From Rutidosis leptorrhynchoides (taxonomy: Eukaryota; Streptophyta; Magnoliopsida; Asterales; Asteraceae), in the NCBI RefSeq assembly GCF_046630445.1, contig NC_092335.1, positions 628,959,501 to 629,023,500 of the forward strand: DNA of 64,000 bases, read 5' to 3'. This document shows positions 24,386 to 35,517 of the stretch, one piece after another. A program made the translations under genes and the position numbers. Under the pieces are notes generated by a model. That model was not told where the DNA came from. It did no database searches and saw nothing but the letters and a program-made list of their open reading frames with translations. Position 1 is the stretch's first letter. Each line of letters begins with the position of its first letter.

Positions 24386-24828
24386 TGTATAGATATTTAC
24401 CAAAATATATGTATACATTTACATATACTTGTACATATACACTATAAACTATATATTGTAAATATTCAACTATGTAAATGTCATTAAATTAATATATATT
24501 TTACATATCTACATATATTATTATTTCAATTTTTTTTTTATTTTTTATTATCGACATCTAACGAATCAAAACGCATACATAAATCTTAATATATTTGTAA
24601 AAATATTTAGGAATGCGATAATATCCATTAAACCGCTTAATCCATGAATATGGATCGATGAAAGTGAAATTAAATGGAAATAGATATGAATTTTAAAAAG
24701 TAAATAGTAAATAGATACTAGTAAATAGATAAATTTATTTAAAAAAAATAAATTTTGTAGTAAAATTTTTGTGATGTATACTTGACATTTCCCATATGTT
24801 TATCGACGGTATTTTTAATTTTTTTCCT

Positions 24829-24837
24829 TATAAAAAA
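24829..24837 (+). promoter_or_regulatory. Candidate TATA box of CDC6
   Basis: TATAAAAAA lies about 170 bp upstream of the CDC6 start codon and immediately before the first E2F site. Confidence 0.45.
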
Positions 24838-24838
24838 T

Positions 24839-24884
24839 GCGGGAAAATTTCACTAGCATCTAAAAATGGTGTTTCCCGCGGAAA
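24839..24884 (+). promoter_or_regulatory. Paired E2F-binding sites in the CDC6 promoter
   Basis: GCGGGAAA at 24839-24846 is the reverse complement of the E2F consensus TTTCCCGC. At 24872-24884 the palindrome TTTCCCGCGGAAA holds a consensus site overlapping a near-consensus site on the other strand. Both lie 115-160 bp upstream of the ATG. E2F control of CDC6 at G1/S is established in plants and animals, so these sites fit the gene call independently of the protein. Confidence 0.85.
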
Positions 24885-24999
24885 GCATTAGATCATGTCT
24901 TCAACTGCCCTCTAATTCCGCCATTGCGTCCGTTTTCATCCTAAGTTACTAACATATTGAACCTACTTCCGGCATCGATTTCCGATCAACCATCAGAAC

Positions 25000-27900
25000 A
25001 TGCCGTCAATTGCCGGAAGTAGATCGTCACCGATGTCAATATCCGCCGGCGATGTCTCATCACCTCAGAAACGGAGATTGAGATCCAATTCAGCTTCAAT
25101 CGATGATCCTGTACCTACAACTCCGTCGAAATCATGTTCTCAAACGAAGACTAAATCACTTCGCAGATCTATTAACGATAGCCCTAATCGAATCCGAACA
25201 AATGTAAGTTGATCTTATCTAGGTTTTCAAATGATTATCTTCATCCAATTTGTAATGAATTATAAGTTTTATAATGATTATTTGCAGGCGAATGAAACAG
25301 TTGCCAGTGATAATGTAACTAATTTGATGACATCATCTAAAAATAAGTTATTAGACAGTTTTATAGATAAACCGATCTGGAATCCAACAGGTAATCTATA
25401 ATGATCCAATCTGCAACTGTATCTAACTTTTTTTTAATCAAATACATATATAGTTTAATATTTGCAATGTAATTATAAGATGTGTTAATTTATGCTTAAA
25501 TTGTGTAGATTCGGAACAATTAAGTGTGGTGAAGGAGGTTTTGCATGTATCAACAGCACCATCAACGATTGTGTGCCGTGAGGATGAACAGAAAAGGATA
25601 GTGGAGTTTTGTAAGGAATGTGTTGAGCAAGCACAGGGTGGTAGTTTGTATATTAGTGGGTGTCCAGGTACTGGGAAATCGCTTTCCATGGAGAATGTCA
25701 AGGGGTCGATAGCCGTTTGGGCTAAACAGGTGATTGATTGTTTTGATGTGTTATTGATGATTTGTAGTTTCCTAATTCAATGTATATGATATAACTTAGT
25801 TATGTAGTTTTTTTTAAGCTGTAGGCTTACAGTAATAGTACATTACATTAAAAAGCTAAACATTGATATCAGAGTAGTTTGCAAGTTCTTAGCTAGTTCT
25901 TATTGACGGTATCTTAAGCAAACATAAGAAATGTGGCCAGTGGCGTAACAAGAATTTTTTTTTCACCGGGGGCGAATTTGTTTTAAAAGCGTAAACTCTT
26001 TTGGAAAAATATGGAGGCTTTTGTACAAAATATGAAGGTTTCTGGTCAAAATATGAATGCTTTTGGGGCAAAATACAGAGACTTTTGGCCAAGGAAAACC
26101 GGGGCCAAAATGAAAAAATCTAAAAATTTTGCATTAAAAATTTGAAATTGACTGGGGGCATCTGCCCCTTCTGTCCCTACATACTTTCGCCACTGAATGT
26201 GGCGTTTATGATGTCAATATCTTACTCCGTATCTGTTTAGTTGGCTATATGAACATTTCCAACATATCAATACACATGTTTTTTTTTTCTGTTTTTTCAT
26301 GAGTATTCTATGCTTATTTTCAGTCAGAGCTTATATAAATGTAATTGATTTTTTCCAGACAGGGCGTGAGTTCCCGGAAATTTTGGCGATTAACTGTACG
26401 TCTCTCTCAAGCACTTCAGAAATATTCAACAAGGTGAGAATTAATCACGATATCAATATTGATATTTAATTTTATAGGCTCATATGTGACGAACATAATG
26501 CTTGAAATGTTATGTTTTTGACAGATACGTGTAAAGAGTCAACCAAATAAAAAACCAAATGCTCGTTCTACACCTTTGCGACAACTTCAGCAATTATATT
26601 CTCATAAGCAGAAGTCAGATGATACGAAAATGATGTAAGATGCATCACTTACTTTACCAAGTAGTCATGATTGCATAAACGTGTACCTGTTAACTTTTGT
26701 AAAACAGACATGATCATGACCCATTTGAATTTCTAGCTACTTTCTGTTCACTGTTTTGTATGTATGGTTAGTCTAGACTACTGATACATTATTTGAAAAT
26801 GGATCTTATGTTGACTGTATATGTGTGTGTGTGCGCGCACACGTGTGCGTGTAATTTTAAGTTGTTCATCATGTTGTGGGTGGTTTTAATACTTGAGTTA
26901 TTGGCAGGTTGGTTATTGCTGATGAACTGGATTACTTGATTACCAAGGACCGTGTGGTGCTTCATGATCTATTTATGCTAACAACATTGCCCTTTTCGAA
27001 ACTAATATTAATAGGTATGATTTAGCATAAAGTGTTTTAATTAAAACTTGTTCTTGATTTGTATTAGCTCTTTAGACCAGGAAACCACATGACCACATAT
27101 TCTATTACAGGCACTGCTAATGCAATTGACTTGGCTGATCGTTTTCTTCCAAAACTACAATCCCTAAATTGTGAGTAATTGTTTCACTTCATGAAACTTT
27201 ACATATGCTACTAATATGATGAAACAATCGCATGGATATGGTCTTTTTGGCATTATGATAATGTCTGGTTTTTGTCTTTGTCTAATATCAGGTAAGCCTG
27301 TGGTTGTGTCTTTTCGAGCCTACTCAATGAATCAGATCCTCATCATTCTTAAACAACGGTTGATGGTTACTATCCACTATCTTTCTCTTCAACATTTTCT
27401 AACATAATATTAGCAATATATGACCCCATCCCACACTTAACAAAAACTTAAACAAATGTTAAAATAAGAATAATCAACCACTCTTCATAGTTTTTAATAA
27501 ACTATGAACGGAGATATTAATAATATTAATTTATTAATTTATCCTTTGCTTTGTGTTATTCATTTCCTGCAACATCCCTATATCGTGACTGTTTTGTTCA
27601 ATCAGGAACTTCCTGTTGGGTGCAAACCCAATCCCACATTGGTTGGGGATAAATGTCAAGATCAACATATAAGCTCATGAGTGTCTCTCTCTACTACCAA
27701 TTGGTTTTAGAGTAATTTGAGAGCTCATGGCTTATATGTTTGGTGCTTGTTGGGCTATAACCAGTCCTTTCACTTCCTTACACTGTCTTCCAGCCACAAG
27801 CAACTGTCTTCCAGCCACAAGCACTGGAACTATGTGCACGAGTGAGTATTGTTTTGCTTATATTTGATTGGCACTATTTTGGTGTTCTATATTTAGTCTC

Positions 27901-30421
27901 TATAAGTCAAATGTTATAGCAAATTTGATGTTGTTGTCAGTTATAAGACGCACATTTTGAATATTTGCAGAAAGTAGCTGCAGCATCTGGTGATATGAGG
28001 AAGGCTCTTGGTATCTGTAGGTTAGCATTTTTCTAATAAGTTTAAAAAAAAATCTCAGCTTACAAACTTGCAGGGTCTTTAATGCTAGAGTTCGATAATA
28101 TGATGTGGTTATTAGTAATTGCTTTTTGAAGTTTAAAGGGTCTTAATGTTTAGATGTCAAATCTTGTCTTAATATTTTAGGGGTGCAATTGAAATGCTAG
28201 AATCTGAGCTTAGAGACTCGACCTGCACTTCAAATCTGACATCAATGGTAAGCTTTTTGCACTAGATAGTTTATCTGTTTCTAAACGATTATGAGACCAT
28301 GAAGTATACAAAAACTTCCATTTTCACGGCGTCTCAATTTTACTGTATTTTATTTTTATTTTTAATTTAATTTTTAATTTTTATTTTACTTTTTTTAATA
28401 AAAGAATTTTTTCCTACTTTTTGGCCGGAGGTCCACTCGGAATCAATCTCTTTATCCGTCGAATAGAGAGAGGGATGACTTTCTCTACTTTTGAGAGTGG
28501 TCCACTCTGGGTGGAGAAACGACCTTTTTTTTATTCTCGGATAGGGGAAAGATTGTCTACATTTCACCTCCCCCATACACCACTCATGTGGTATTGGGTT
28601 TTGTTGTTGTTGTTGTTGAAGTATACATAAACTTCCACATATGAATTTGGTTTGATTATTCTGATTTTGATGATATCCTTTGTAAAATTTGTCTTACTTT
28701 TATTGACTGTTTACATAAATATGTTGCAGGTGAGGGTTGACCATATGGCTATTGCGTTGTCAAGGGCTTACAAATTGCCAATAGTTGACACTATTCAGTC
28801 CCTTCCCCAGCATCAACAGGTACAATTCAACCTTTTAAGCTAATGGTTGCAGGTTGAGTTTTTGGGTAACTGGTCAAAATGGGTTTGGATTGGATTCTCA
28901 GTATAGGTTAAAATGGCTCTGGTTGGGTCAGCTGGCCTGTGACCACTTTTCCATCCATTTTACAGACAATGGTATTACAATTGACCTGTTAGTTATATTT
29001 AAAGTAATTATCTAAATCTGTAACATAATTAACTATATAAAAGTTGGCATACATTTCACCTGCTAGCCATTTTGTATTTTAACTTGCCCTGTTGGGAATA
29101 AAATCTAACTCACTTGAACCTATTCACAAATTTATTTGTTGAAAATGCAACTGTAATTGATTATCTGTTCATTTTATATATTATTACAGCCTATCTTGCC
29201 TTTTTAATAGAAATTAACTAATCCTGTAGCCTATTTTGGTTTAGATTGTACTCTGTTCTGCTGTGAAGCTTTTTCGTAAGGGAAAGAAGGATACAACGAT
29301 AGGAGAGGTATTGTTATAATAATTTCCACTACAAAATGACATTAAATAATTTTATTATTCAACCAACTTGATTATAAAAACTTTCTATTGATACAGTTGA
29401 ACAAATCTTATATTGATGTCTGCAAATCAATGTTAATACCACCTGTTGGTATAATGGAACTTTCATGCATGTGTAGAGTGCTTGGTGATCAGGTAAGCTT
29501 CAGATTTTATTCATTGAATCTATTAAATGCAACGTTATTTCAATACGAATACTTAAACTTTGCTCTCATTTTGCAGGAAATTCTCAAACTTGGTCAATCT
29601 CGTGATGATAAATTAAGGCGAGTGACTTTGCAGGTTGATGAAGCAGACATCATTTTTGCACTGCAGGTACTAAAAAACAACTTTAAGCTTTCTAATTGTA
29701 CTTATTTTCATTTCTCAGATGCGTGCTCACACAAGTCTCAACCAGAGGTGGCAATTTTGACCCATATAAGATAAATTAGTGGCTTTGGGTATACTCCATT
29801 TCCAACGGGACAAATGGATAATTAAAAACATCAGCTAAAATGAAGTATCAAAGTGGCTTTAAACTAGTCGATCAAGTTAAAGGTCAACCAAATGGTCTTT
29901 ATTGGTCTGCCCAGCTTGTTTGGACAAGCATGAGACATGAAGTACTTGTTATAATCCTATTCACCTGTCAGGCTGTCGCCTAAATATTCCCACCTCTAAT
30001 CACCTGGCATGTTTTTAACGTTCTTCAGGGCCGTCTCAAGAATTTAAAGGCCCTAGACAAAAAAAAAGGGCTCACATATACGTTAATTTTTTTTACTATG
30101 CATAAAAAATAATACTTTAATTTATCTATTTATTTACTTACATTATATTTAACTATTAAAAACAAGGTATATTAACTTTAATTGACAATTTTTTATTTGA
30201 TATATTGAGAAAAATATTTACATATTCAAAAATTCTGGGCCCTTCTAAATTTTTGGGCCCTAGGCGGTTGATTATCTTGCCTCGAAGACACCTTTGACGT
30301 TCTTGTTTGTTACCTAATACAGGGTATATGTCTGTATCTCATTTACTTTTACTTCTAATATAATAATCATTTGATAATATTCTCTCAGGGCATCCGATTC
30401 TTCCGCAACTGTCTTCAGTAA
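25000..30421 (+). CDS. CDC6: Cell division control protein 6 (CDC6), 16 exons, exon 9 carries a solo LTR
   Basis: CDC6 is the AAA+ licensing factor that, with ORC and CDT1, loads MCM2-7 at origins. Exons by eye: 25000-25203, 25288-25390, 25509-25729, 26359-26433, 26525-26634, 26908-27014, 27111-27170, 27292-27365, 27606-27841 (interrupted), 27971-28020, 28181-28247, 28730-28819, 29245-29307, 29397-29492, 29577-29666, 30389-30421. All phases agree. Counting the LTR and one TSD copy out, the protein is about 504 aa, the usual plant length. The N-terminus has CDK sites S21PQK, T41PSK and S61PNR and an RRL docking motif at 25-27. Walker A is GCPGTGKS (153-160); Walker B is LVIADELD (239-246). A C-terminal winged-helix region follows (DTIQSLPQHQQ to FALQGIRFF). 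Read straight through, exon 9 meets a stop inside the inserted LTR; an internal acceptor at 27793/27794 would avoid this. Confidence 0.95.
25938..26195. mobile_element. hAT-type MITE in CDC6 intron 3
   Basis: 258 bp bounded by CAGTGGCG and CGCCACTG inverted ends, with a perfect 8-bp duplication AATGTGGC (25930-25937, 26196-26203). The inside has short repeats of the AAAATATGxAGGCTTTTG type. No coding sequence. It belongs to the same family as 4548-4799, in opposite orientation. Confidence 0.92.
26817..26853 (+). repeat. Alternating purine-pyrimidine tract in CDC6 intron 5
   Basis: Continuous GT/GC/CA alternation including GTGTGTGTGCGCGCACAC, which is also self-complementary. Such tracts are prone to Z-DNA and length variation. 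Confidence 0.8.
27614..27772 (+). mobile_element. Solo LTR of a TRIM-type miniature LTR retrotransposon, in CDC6 exon 9
   Basis: 159 bp starting TGTTGGG and ending CTTTCA, flanked by the perfect 5-bp duplication CTTCC (27609-27613, 27773-27777). The phrase ATCCCACATTGGTTGG and the later CCAATTGGTTTTAG and GAGCTCATGG words are typical of small plant TRIM LTRs (family knowledge). There is no internal region, so it is a recombined solo LTR. It lies eight bases inside a CDC6 coding exon. Confidence 0.82.
27782..27823 (+). repeat. 21-bp in-frame tandem duplication in CDC6 exon 9
   Basis: ACTGTCTTCCAGCCACAAGC, with one further base between copies, occurs twice head to tail. At protein level it doubles TVFQPQA. 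Each copy contains a CTTCCAG splice-acceptor-like sequence (AG ending at 27793 and 27814). Confidence 0.9.
28321..28617 (+). mobile_element. SINE (Au-like 3' end) in CDC6 intron 11
   Basis: The 3' part reads GGATAGGGGAAAGATTGTCTACATTTCACC..., then ATGTGGTATTGGGTT and a (TTG)n tail, the signature of Au-type plant SINEs. The flanks are a 20-bp direct repeat GAAGTATACAAAAACTTCCA (28301-28320) and, with one mismatch, 28618-28637: a long target duplication as made by LINE machinery. The 5' part is AT-rich, with no clear tRNA-like A and B boxes. Confidence 0.82.
30026..30296. mobile_element. hAT-type MITE in CDC6 intron 15
   Basis: It begins CAGGGCCGTCTCAAGAATTT and ends with an imperfect inverted version (CTCGAAGACACCTTTG), with a perfect 8-bp duplication ACGTTCTT (30018-30025, 30297-30304). 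The left end closely resembles the end of the hAT transposon at 8698-10014 (TCCTGAGAATTTAGATGCC), so both belong to one group. Confidence 0.88.
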
Positions 30422-32064
30422 AATTTGAGCATTGATAGCCGTGTTTTCTTCTGTCTGTAAAGATGACTGTTTCATGCCTGTGAACCACCTTCAAGTTGAA
30501 GTAAAGGTAAGGAAGCAGTCCTTCTAGTTCATCTTACGTTTTAGAAGCTAGCAATGTTGTGCAACTAAAAGCGCATAATATTATTGTCACACGTTATCGC
30601 TGTCTCGTGTCTTGTGATTAATCCGAAGGTTTCTGATTTGGTTCGTGAATAATGAACACATCAGCAGAAAAGCTCCAAATGTTTACATTAATTCTTTGAA
30701 TTTCTTGTTATATAGATAGATATAGACTAGGTATTCTAGTGTTATACAAGTAGCAATGTAGTCCATAACAATTTGTATACTGATTATAGTTATTTAATTT
30801 ATTTTTTCCTTATTTCTAAAGTGGGTTATTCGACTCTATATGTAATTTCTTTTACATGTGATTTAGACATAGATTATAAGCTGGGTCATCATGGGTATGC
30901 AAATTGATGTATTTTGTCTTGTCTAGCTTCTTGCTAGAAAGGTAGTGTTTTTAATTGAGCCTGGCAAATGTGTCGGGTTCGGCCGGATTAGGTCGAGACC
31001 CATATGACTTTGGGTCAAAACGGGTCATCAATTAACATCAGTCGGGTTTAAATCAGCTGGGCTGGATTTAATTAAGTAAGCCTACAACGTGGTTAAATTG
31101 ATTGAGATAGATTTAGTTAAATAGCTTATATTACGTTTTTGTTTGTTAGGGGAAGGGTAATGATGAATCCACCACTCTTTTGATAAATTCACCACATACA
31201 TGCATTAACAAGTTGTATAACATTAATGCATACATGTGGTGCATTTATAAAAAAAGGTGTTGAAAATACCCGTGGAAGACTTGACAGTTGACATCCCTTA
31301 TTCCCTCCCCGTCTCAGTCATATAGATGATGCGTTTATATCTACAATATTCTTTCAAATTTCGTATAATGGATGAGTTTGTGTCCGAATATGCATCCTCA
31401 TTACTTAAGTATATGGAAAATAATTATTATTCTTATTAAATTTCAAAATTAGAACATTCTTACGTGGATGTATATATCAATATATATTGAAAAAAAATTC
31501 TATACCATTACCATTACCATTACCAAAGAGTATAATATTATTACTATTAAACCTATAAAACATCATTATAGTAGTTATTGTTTTCCTAATTTTAGGAGTA
31601 CCAATCAATCAATGTATCATCATCATACAAACATCATCCTTTTCGGCGTTCAACGCTCACCGCTTAACTCACCGTTCCAAGCTCACCGCTAAACGTTCAT
31701 TGTTCAACGCTCACAATAAAAGAACACTGATTTTTTGAGCAACACAATTAATGTATCATCATCAAACCGATTTCATCCTTTGCATGACACAAACATCACT
31801 CAACGCTCAACGTTCACCGCTCAACTCTCACAATAAAAGAACACAAATTTTTTAACGCTCAACGCTCACAGACACTTATTTTTTAGCAATTCATTAAGTG
31901 GCTCGCAATAAAGGTCGTGAATTTTGTGCAACACAATCAGAAAATACGGAAAAGAATTAAATCAAACATAACCAATAGGACCCATACACGATTTCAAGGA
32001 CCAACATATTGATACATTTCAGTTTTCAGTCATCTAATTAGGTAGAATCTACACTGACCTACTG
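30422..32064. other. CDC6 3' region and spacer before anthranilate synthase
   Basis: The first about 400 bp are probably CDC6 3' UTR. At 31608-31862 an imperfect two-copy repeat of about 135 bp holds many CAACGCTCACCGCTC-like words and a shared CAATAAAAGAACAC stretch. No gene is seen. Confidence 0.5.
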
Positions 32065-32066
32065 TA

Positions 32067-32193
32067 GGGGGATGATTCTCACACACACTTTTTTGATCCT
32101 CACACACCAATTTAAAGAAATGGAGTATTATTAAAAGAGTAAAAAGTTAAAATAGGTGTGTGAGGATAAAAGAGAGTGTGTTAGAATATCCCC
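32067..32193. mobile_element. Foldback MITE (Tc1/mariner-like, TA target) just upstream of the ASA TATA box
   Basis: Two arms of about 45 bp (GGGGATGATTCTCACACACAC...TCCTCACACACCAATTT and its imperfect reverse complement) surround a short AT-rich loop. TA dinucleotides at 32065-32066 and 32194-32195 flank it. Almost the whole 127 bp can fold back. It ends 18 bp before the candidate TATA box of the next gene. Confidence 0.75.
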
Positions 32194-32211
32194 TAAATAA
32201 ATAAACTACAG

Positions 32212-32220
32212 TATAAAATA
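32212..32220 (+). promoter_or_regulatory. Candidate TATA box of anthranilate synthase gene
   Basis: TATAAAATA, 91 bp upstream of the start codon, in otherwise A-rich DNA. Confidence 0.5.
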
Positions 32221-32310
32221 TAAAATTAAAATATACAAAGTAAAAAAGGAAATAAACCCTTAAACATCATCCCTCAATGCAGACTGACTGACTGACTGAG
32301 TGCACAATCA

Positions 32311-35300
32311 ATGGAAACCCTAGCCATCTCCCACCGCCCTCTTCCACCGCACCTCCGTCGTTCCTCCGTTCACTCCGACGTTTCCGTCATCCCTCCTACC
32401 GTCAATTTCTCCACCACCTCTCGTTTCCTCACTCTCAAATGTTCCGCCGCTCAATCTCCAACCGCATCAGGTACATCACAACTTCCTCTAATTTCACATT
32501 AATTAAGATATTTCATCTACTCAGTTCAATTTTCGGATTCTGTATCGTGAAAACATTTGTTGCTGCATTGACAGTCGACCATTCCTCGAAGTTCAAAGAA
32601 GCTGCAAAGCATGGGAACTTAATTCCGTTATATAGGTCAATATTCTCTGATCATTTGACTCCAGTTCTAGCTTACCGGTGTTTAGTGAAAGAAGATGATC
32701 GTGATGCACCGAGTTTTTTGTTCGAGTCTGTTGAGCCAGGCTTAAAGGCTTCTAACGTTGTGAGCTCACTACTTATTTTGTTATTATCACTACTCATTTA
32801 TCAATTGCTACTGCCTTTTAGTACTCTGTGTATTCTATTTCGTATATTTTGTTCACAGTGCTTGTTTTAGTATCCATTATGGTAATGTTTTTTTTTCATA
32901 AAGGATACATGACTAAGTGTTCGTATAACTGCCTTTTGCAAATTTAGTTTTTTGTTAAGTTGATTGATACGCCTTGTATAATTGTTGATGGTTTGTAGTT
33001 GCGTAACTGGTGGATTTGTTATGTTAGGGGCGGTACAGCGTGATAGGAGCTCAGCCGACAATGGAAGTTGTGGCAAAGGATAACATGGTTACAGTTATGG
33101 ACCATCATGAAGGGCGGAAAACAGAGGAGTACGTGGAGGATCCCATGGTTGTTCCTAGGAGAATAATGGAGCAATGGATCCCTCAAAGAATTGATGAGCT
33201 TCCTGATGCATTTTGTGGTACGATTTTGATTAATCTTTTCATTCATCTTATTCATGTTCCAACACAGATCAATAGTTATTAAAGCACACATAGGTTTAGT
33301 AGCACACACACTGCTTTAGCCTGTTATCAATGTTCATGTATTGTTATCTGAAGTTCATGTTTTCTGTAATGTATTTAAAAGAAACAAACTTTATGCAGTT
33401 AAGATACATAAAATAGGTTACTTTTGATTTTTTTTTTTTTTTTTTTTGTTTTTTTGTTTAATAGCATGGTTAATACACTTAGGTTGTAGTAATTGAGTTT
33501 ATGCACTTTTTTGTTTAATAACAGGAGGCTGGGTTGGTTATTTCTCATATGACACGGTGCGGTATGTAGAGAAAAAAAAGCTTCCCTTTTCAAAGGCACC
33601 AAAGGACGACAGGAACCTTCCAGATGTTCATCTTGGTCTTTATGATGATGTCATTGTGTTTGACCATGTCGAAAAGGTATCTCACCTTCTTTTTCTCAGC
33701 ATACTAACTTTATGTTTAATAGACCATCTGATCTATAAAGTTTTGTACTTTTGTGGTTATTTAAAATCCTCAGAAAGCATATGTGATACATTGGGTGCGA
33801 ATGGATCAATATTCTTCAGTTGACGAGGCTTTTAAAGATGGGACGGACCGTTTGGAGACTTTAGTGTCCAGAGTTCATGATATTGTTCCGTGAGTATTCC
33901 CGTTTGATTATTAAGTCAAAATGTAAATTTGTTTAGTGTCATTGATGGTTCTGATTAACTTCAAATACAGCCCAAAACTTTCTCCAGGGTCAATAAAGCT
34001 GTACACTAGTCTATTTGGCCCGTCTTTGAAGAATTCAAACATGACAACTGAGGCATACAAAGAAGCTGTGTTGCAGGCTAAAGAACATATTTTGGCTGGG
34101 GATATATTTCAAATTGTTTTAAGTCAGCGTTTTGAACGACGTACATTTGCTGACCCGTTTGAAGTTTACCGGGCCCTTAGAATCGTCAACCCCAGTCCAT
34201 ATATGACTTATTTACAGGTTCTTTCTTCTTCTGAAGCTTGTAATTGGTATTTTTTTATTTTTATTTTTTTGTTATTTTTATGACAAGTTGTTTGTTAAAT
34301 GCACACAGGCTAGAGGGTCTATCCTTGTTGCTTCAAGTCCTGAAATTCTTACTCGTGTGAAGAAGGTAATTAGTCAGATCATTATCTACATATATGATTA
34401 GTTCCCAGTCGCCAATAACAAACATATAGTAATGCTTTTGTGCCCGTTTTGCCTACTTTGTATATATCGGGTCATATTTGCAGAGAAAGGTAACAAATAG
34501 ACCCCTTGCTGGTACTATCAGAAGAGGGAAGACACCTAAAGAAGATTTAATGTTGGAAAATCAACTTCTTAATGATGAAAAGCAATGCGCAGAGCACATA
34601 ATGCTGGTTGATTTGGGAAGAAACGATGTTGGAAAGGTGAGTTCATTCACCTTCAATTATAATTTCAGATTCTCCATATTTCATATGTGATGTTATGTGA
34701 TTGTATACAGCCCTTTCTTGAAGGTGTTAAGTAGTTAAAGATGATATTTGAGAAAGCTATTTGTTTATACCACATCTTTATTTGGTTATATAACAATTAT
34801 TAACTGTAACTAAACCATGTGACTGTTGCAGGTTTCTAAACCTGGTTCTGTTAATGTCGAGAAGCTGATGAATGTTGAACGGTATTCTCATGTCATGCAT
34901 ATCAGTTCCACGGTATATGCTTTTTCTCACACACAATTACATTATATTTCCTTCACGTGAGATTTTTTTAATATTTTTTTAATTGAAAACGTTCAAATTT
35001 GATGCGTGTAGGTTACTGGAGAGCTACTTGATGAGTTGAGTACATGGGATGCACTTCGTGCTGCATTACCCGTTGGAACAGTTAGTGGTGCTCCTAAGGT
35101 TTCTAATTTCTACTCTCATCTCTTATTCATATAAATCACGTTTTATATTATTAATTGCAATTTTTTTATTAAAACTCAACTTATTTGCGATAGGTGAAAG
35201 CTATGGAATTGATTGATGAGCTAGAAGTGACCAGGCGTGGGCCGTATAGTGGCGGATTTGGAGGAATCTCGTTCACTGGAGACATGGATATCGCGCTGGC

Positions 35301-35517
35301 GTTAAGAACAATCGTATTCCCTACAGCATCACGCTATGACACCATGTACTCGTACAGGGATACAAACAAGCGGCGAGATTGGGTGGCCCACCTTCAAGCC
35401 GGGGCGGGTATAGTTGCTGATAGTGATCCTGCTGATGAACAAAGAGAATGTGAGAACAAAGCTGCAGCCCTTGCTCGTGCTATCGATCTTGCCGAATCTT
35501 CCTTTGTCGATAAATGA
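32311..35517 (+). CDS. ASA: Anthranilate synthase alpha subunit, plastid, 11 exons, about 583 aa
   Basis: The enzyme (EC 4.1.3.27) makes anthranilate from chorismate, the first committed step of tryptophan synthesis, with the beta subunit supplying ammonia from glutamine. Exons by eye: 32311-32470, 32575-32759, 33028-33217, 33525-33676, 33774-33889, 33971-34217, 34309-34365, 34484-34636, 34832-34912, 35012-35098, 35194-35517. Phases agree throughout and give 1752 nt. Residues 1 to about 52 are Ser/Thr/Arg-rich with few acids, a plastid transit peptide. The TrpE N-domain follows ([47 protein letters not shown]). The chorismate-binding domain runs from [13 protein letters not shown] through [31 protein letters not shown] and [19 protein letters not shown] to [20 protein letters not shown] corresponds to the tryptophan feedback site of the family. 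No break is seen. ASA1 or ASA2 identity cannot be settled. Confidence 0.97.

Larger units (their letters stand above)
21913..24828. other. Intergenic region between the solo LTR and CDC6
   Basis: No gene supported. It holds an (ATT)n run (22110-22182), an (AT)n run (24330-24382), two GC-richer islands (22200-22360 and 22660-22870), a moderately GC-rich patch at 23400-23520, and a degenerate GGATATGGATC-rich tract at 24170-24700 resembling the inside of the MITE at 4994-5667 but without recognisable ends. The GC-richer islands have open frames but no domains and may be retroposon remnants. Confidence 0.5.

Noticed and set aside
24163-24700. GGATATGGATC-rich tract resembling the 4994-5667 MITE
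   Set aside because: No terminal inverted repeats or target duplication could be found, so it is described only as a degenerate tract.
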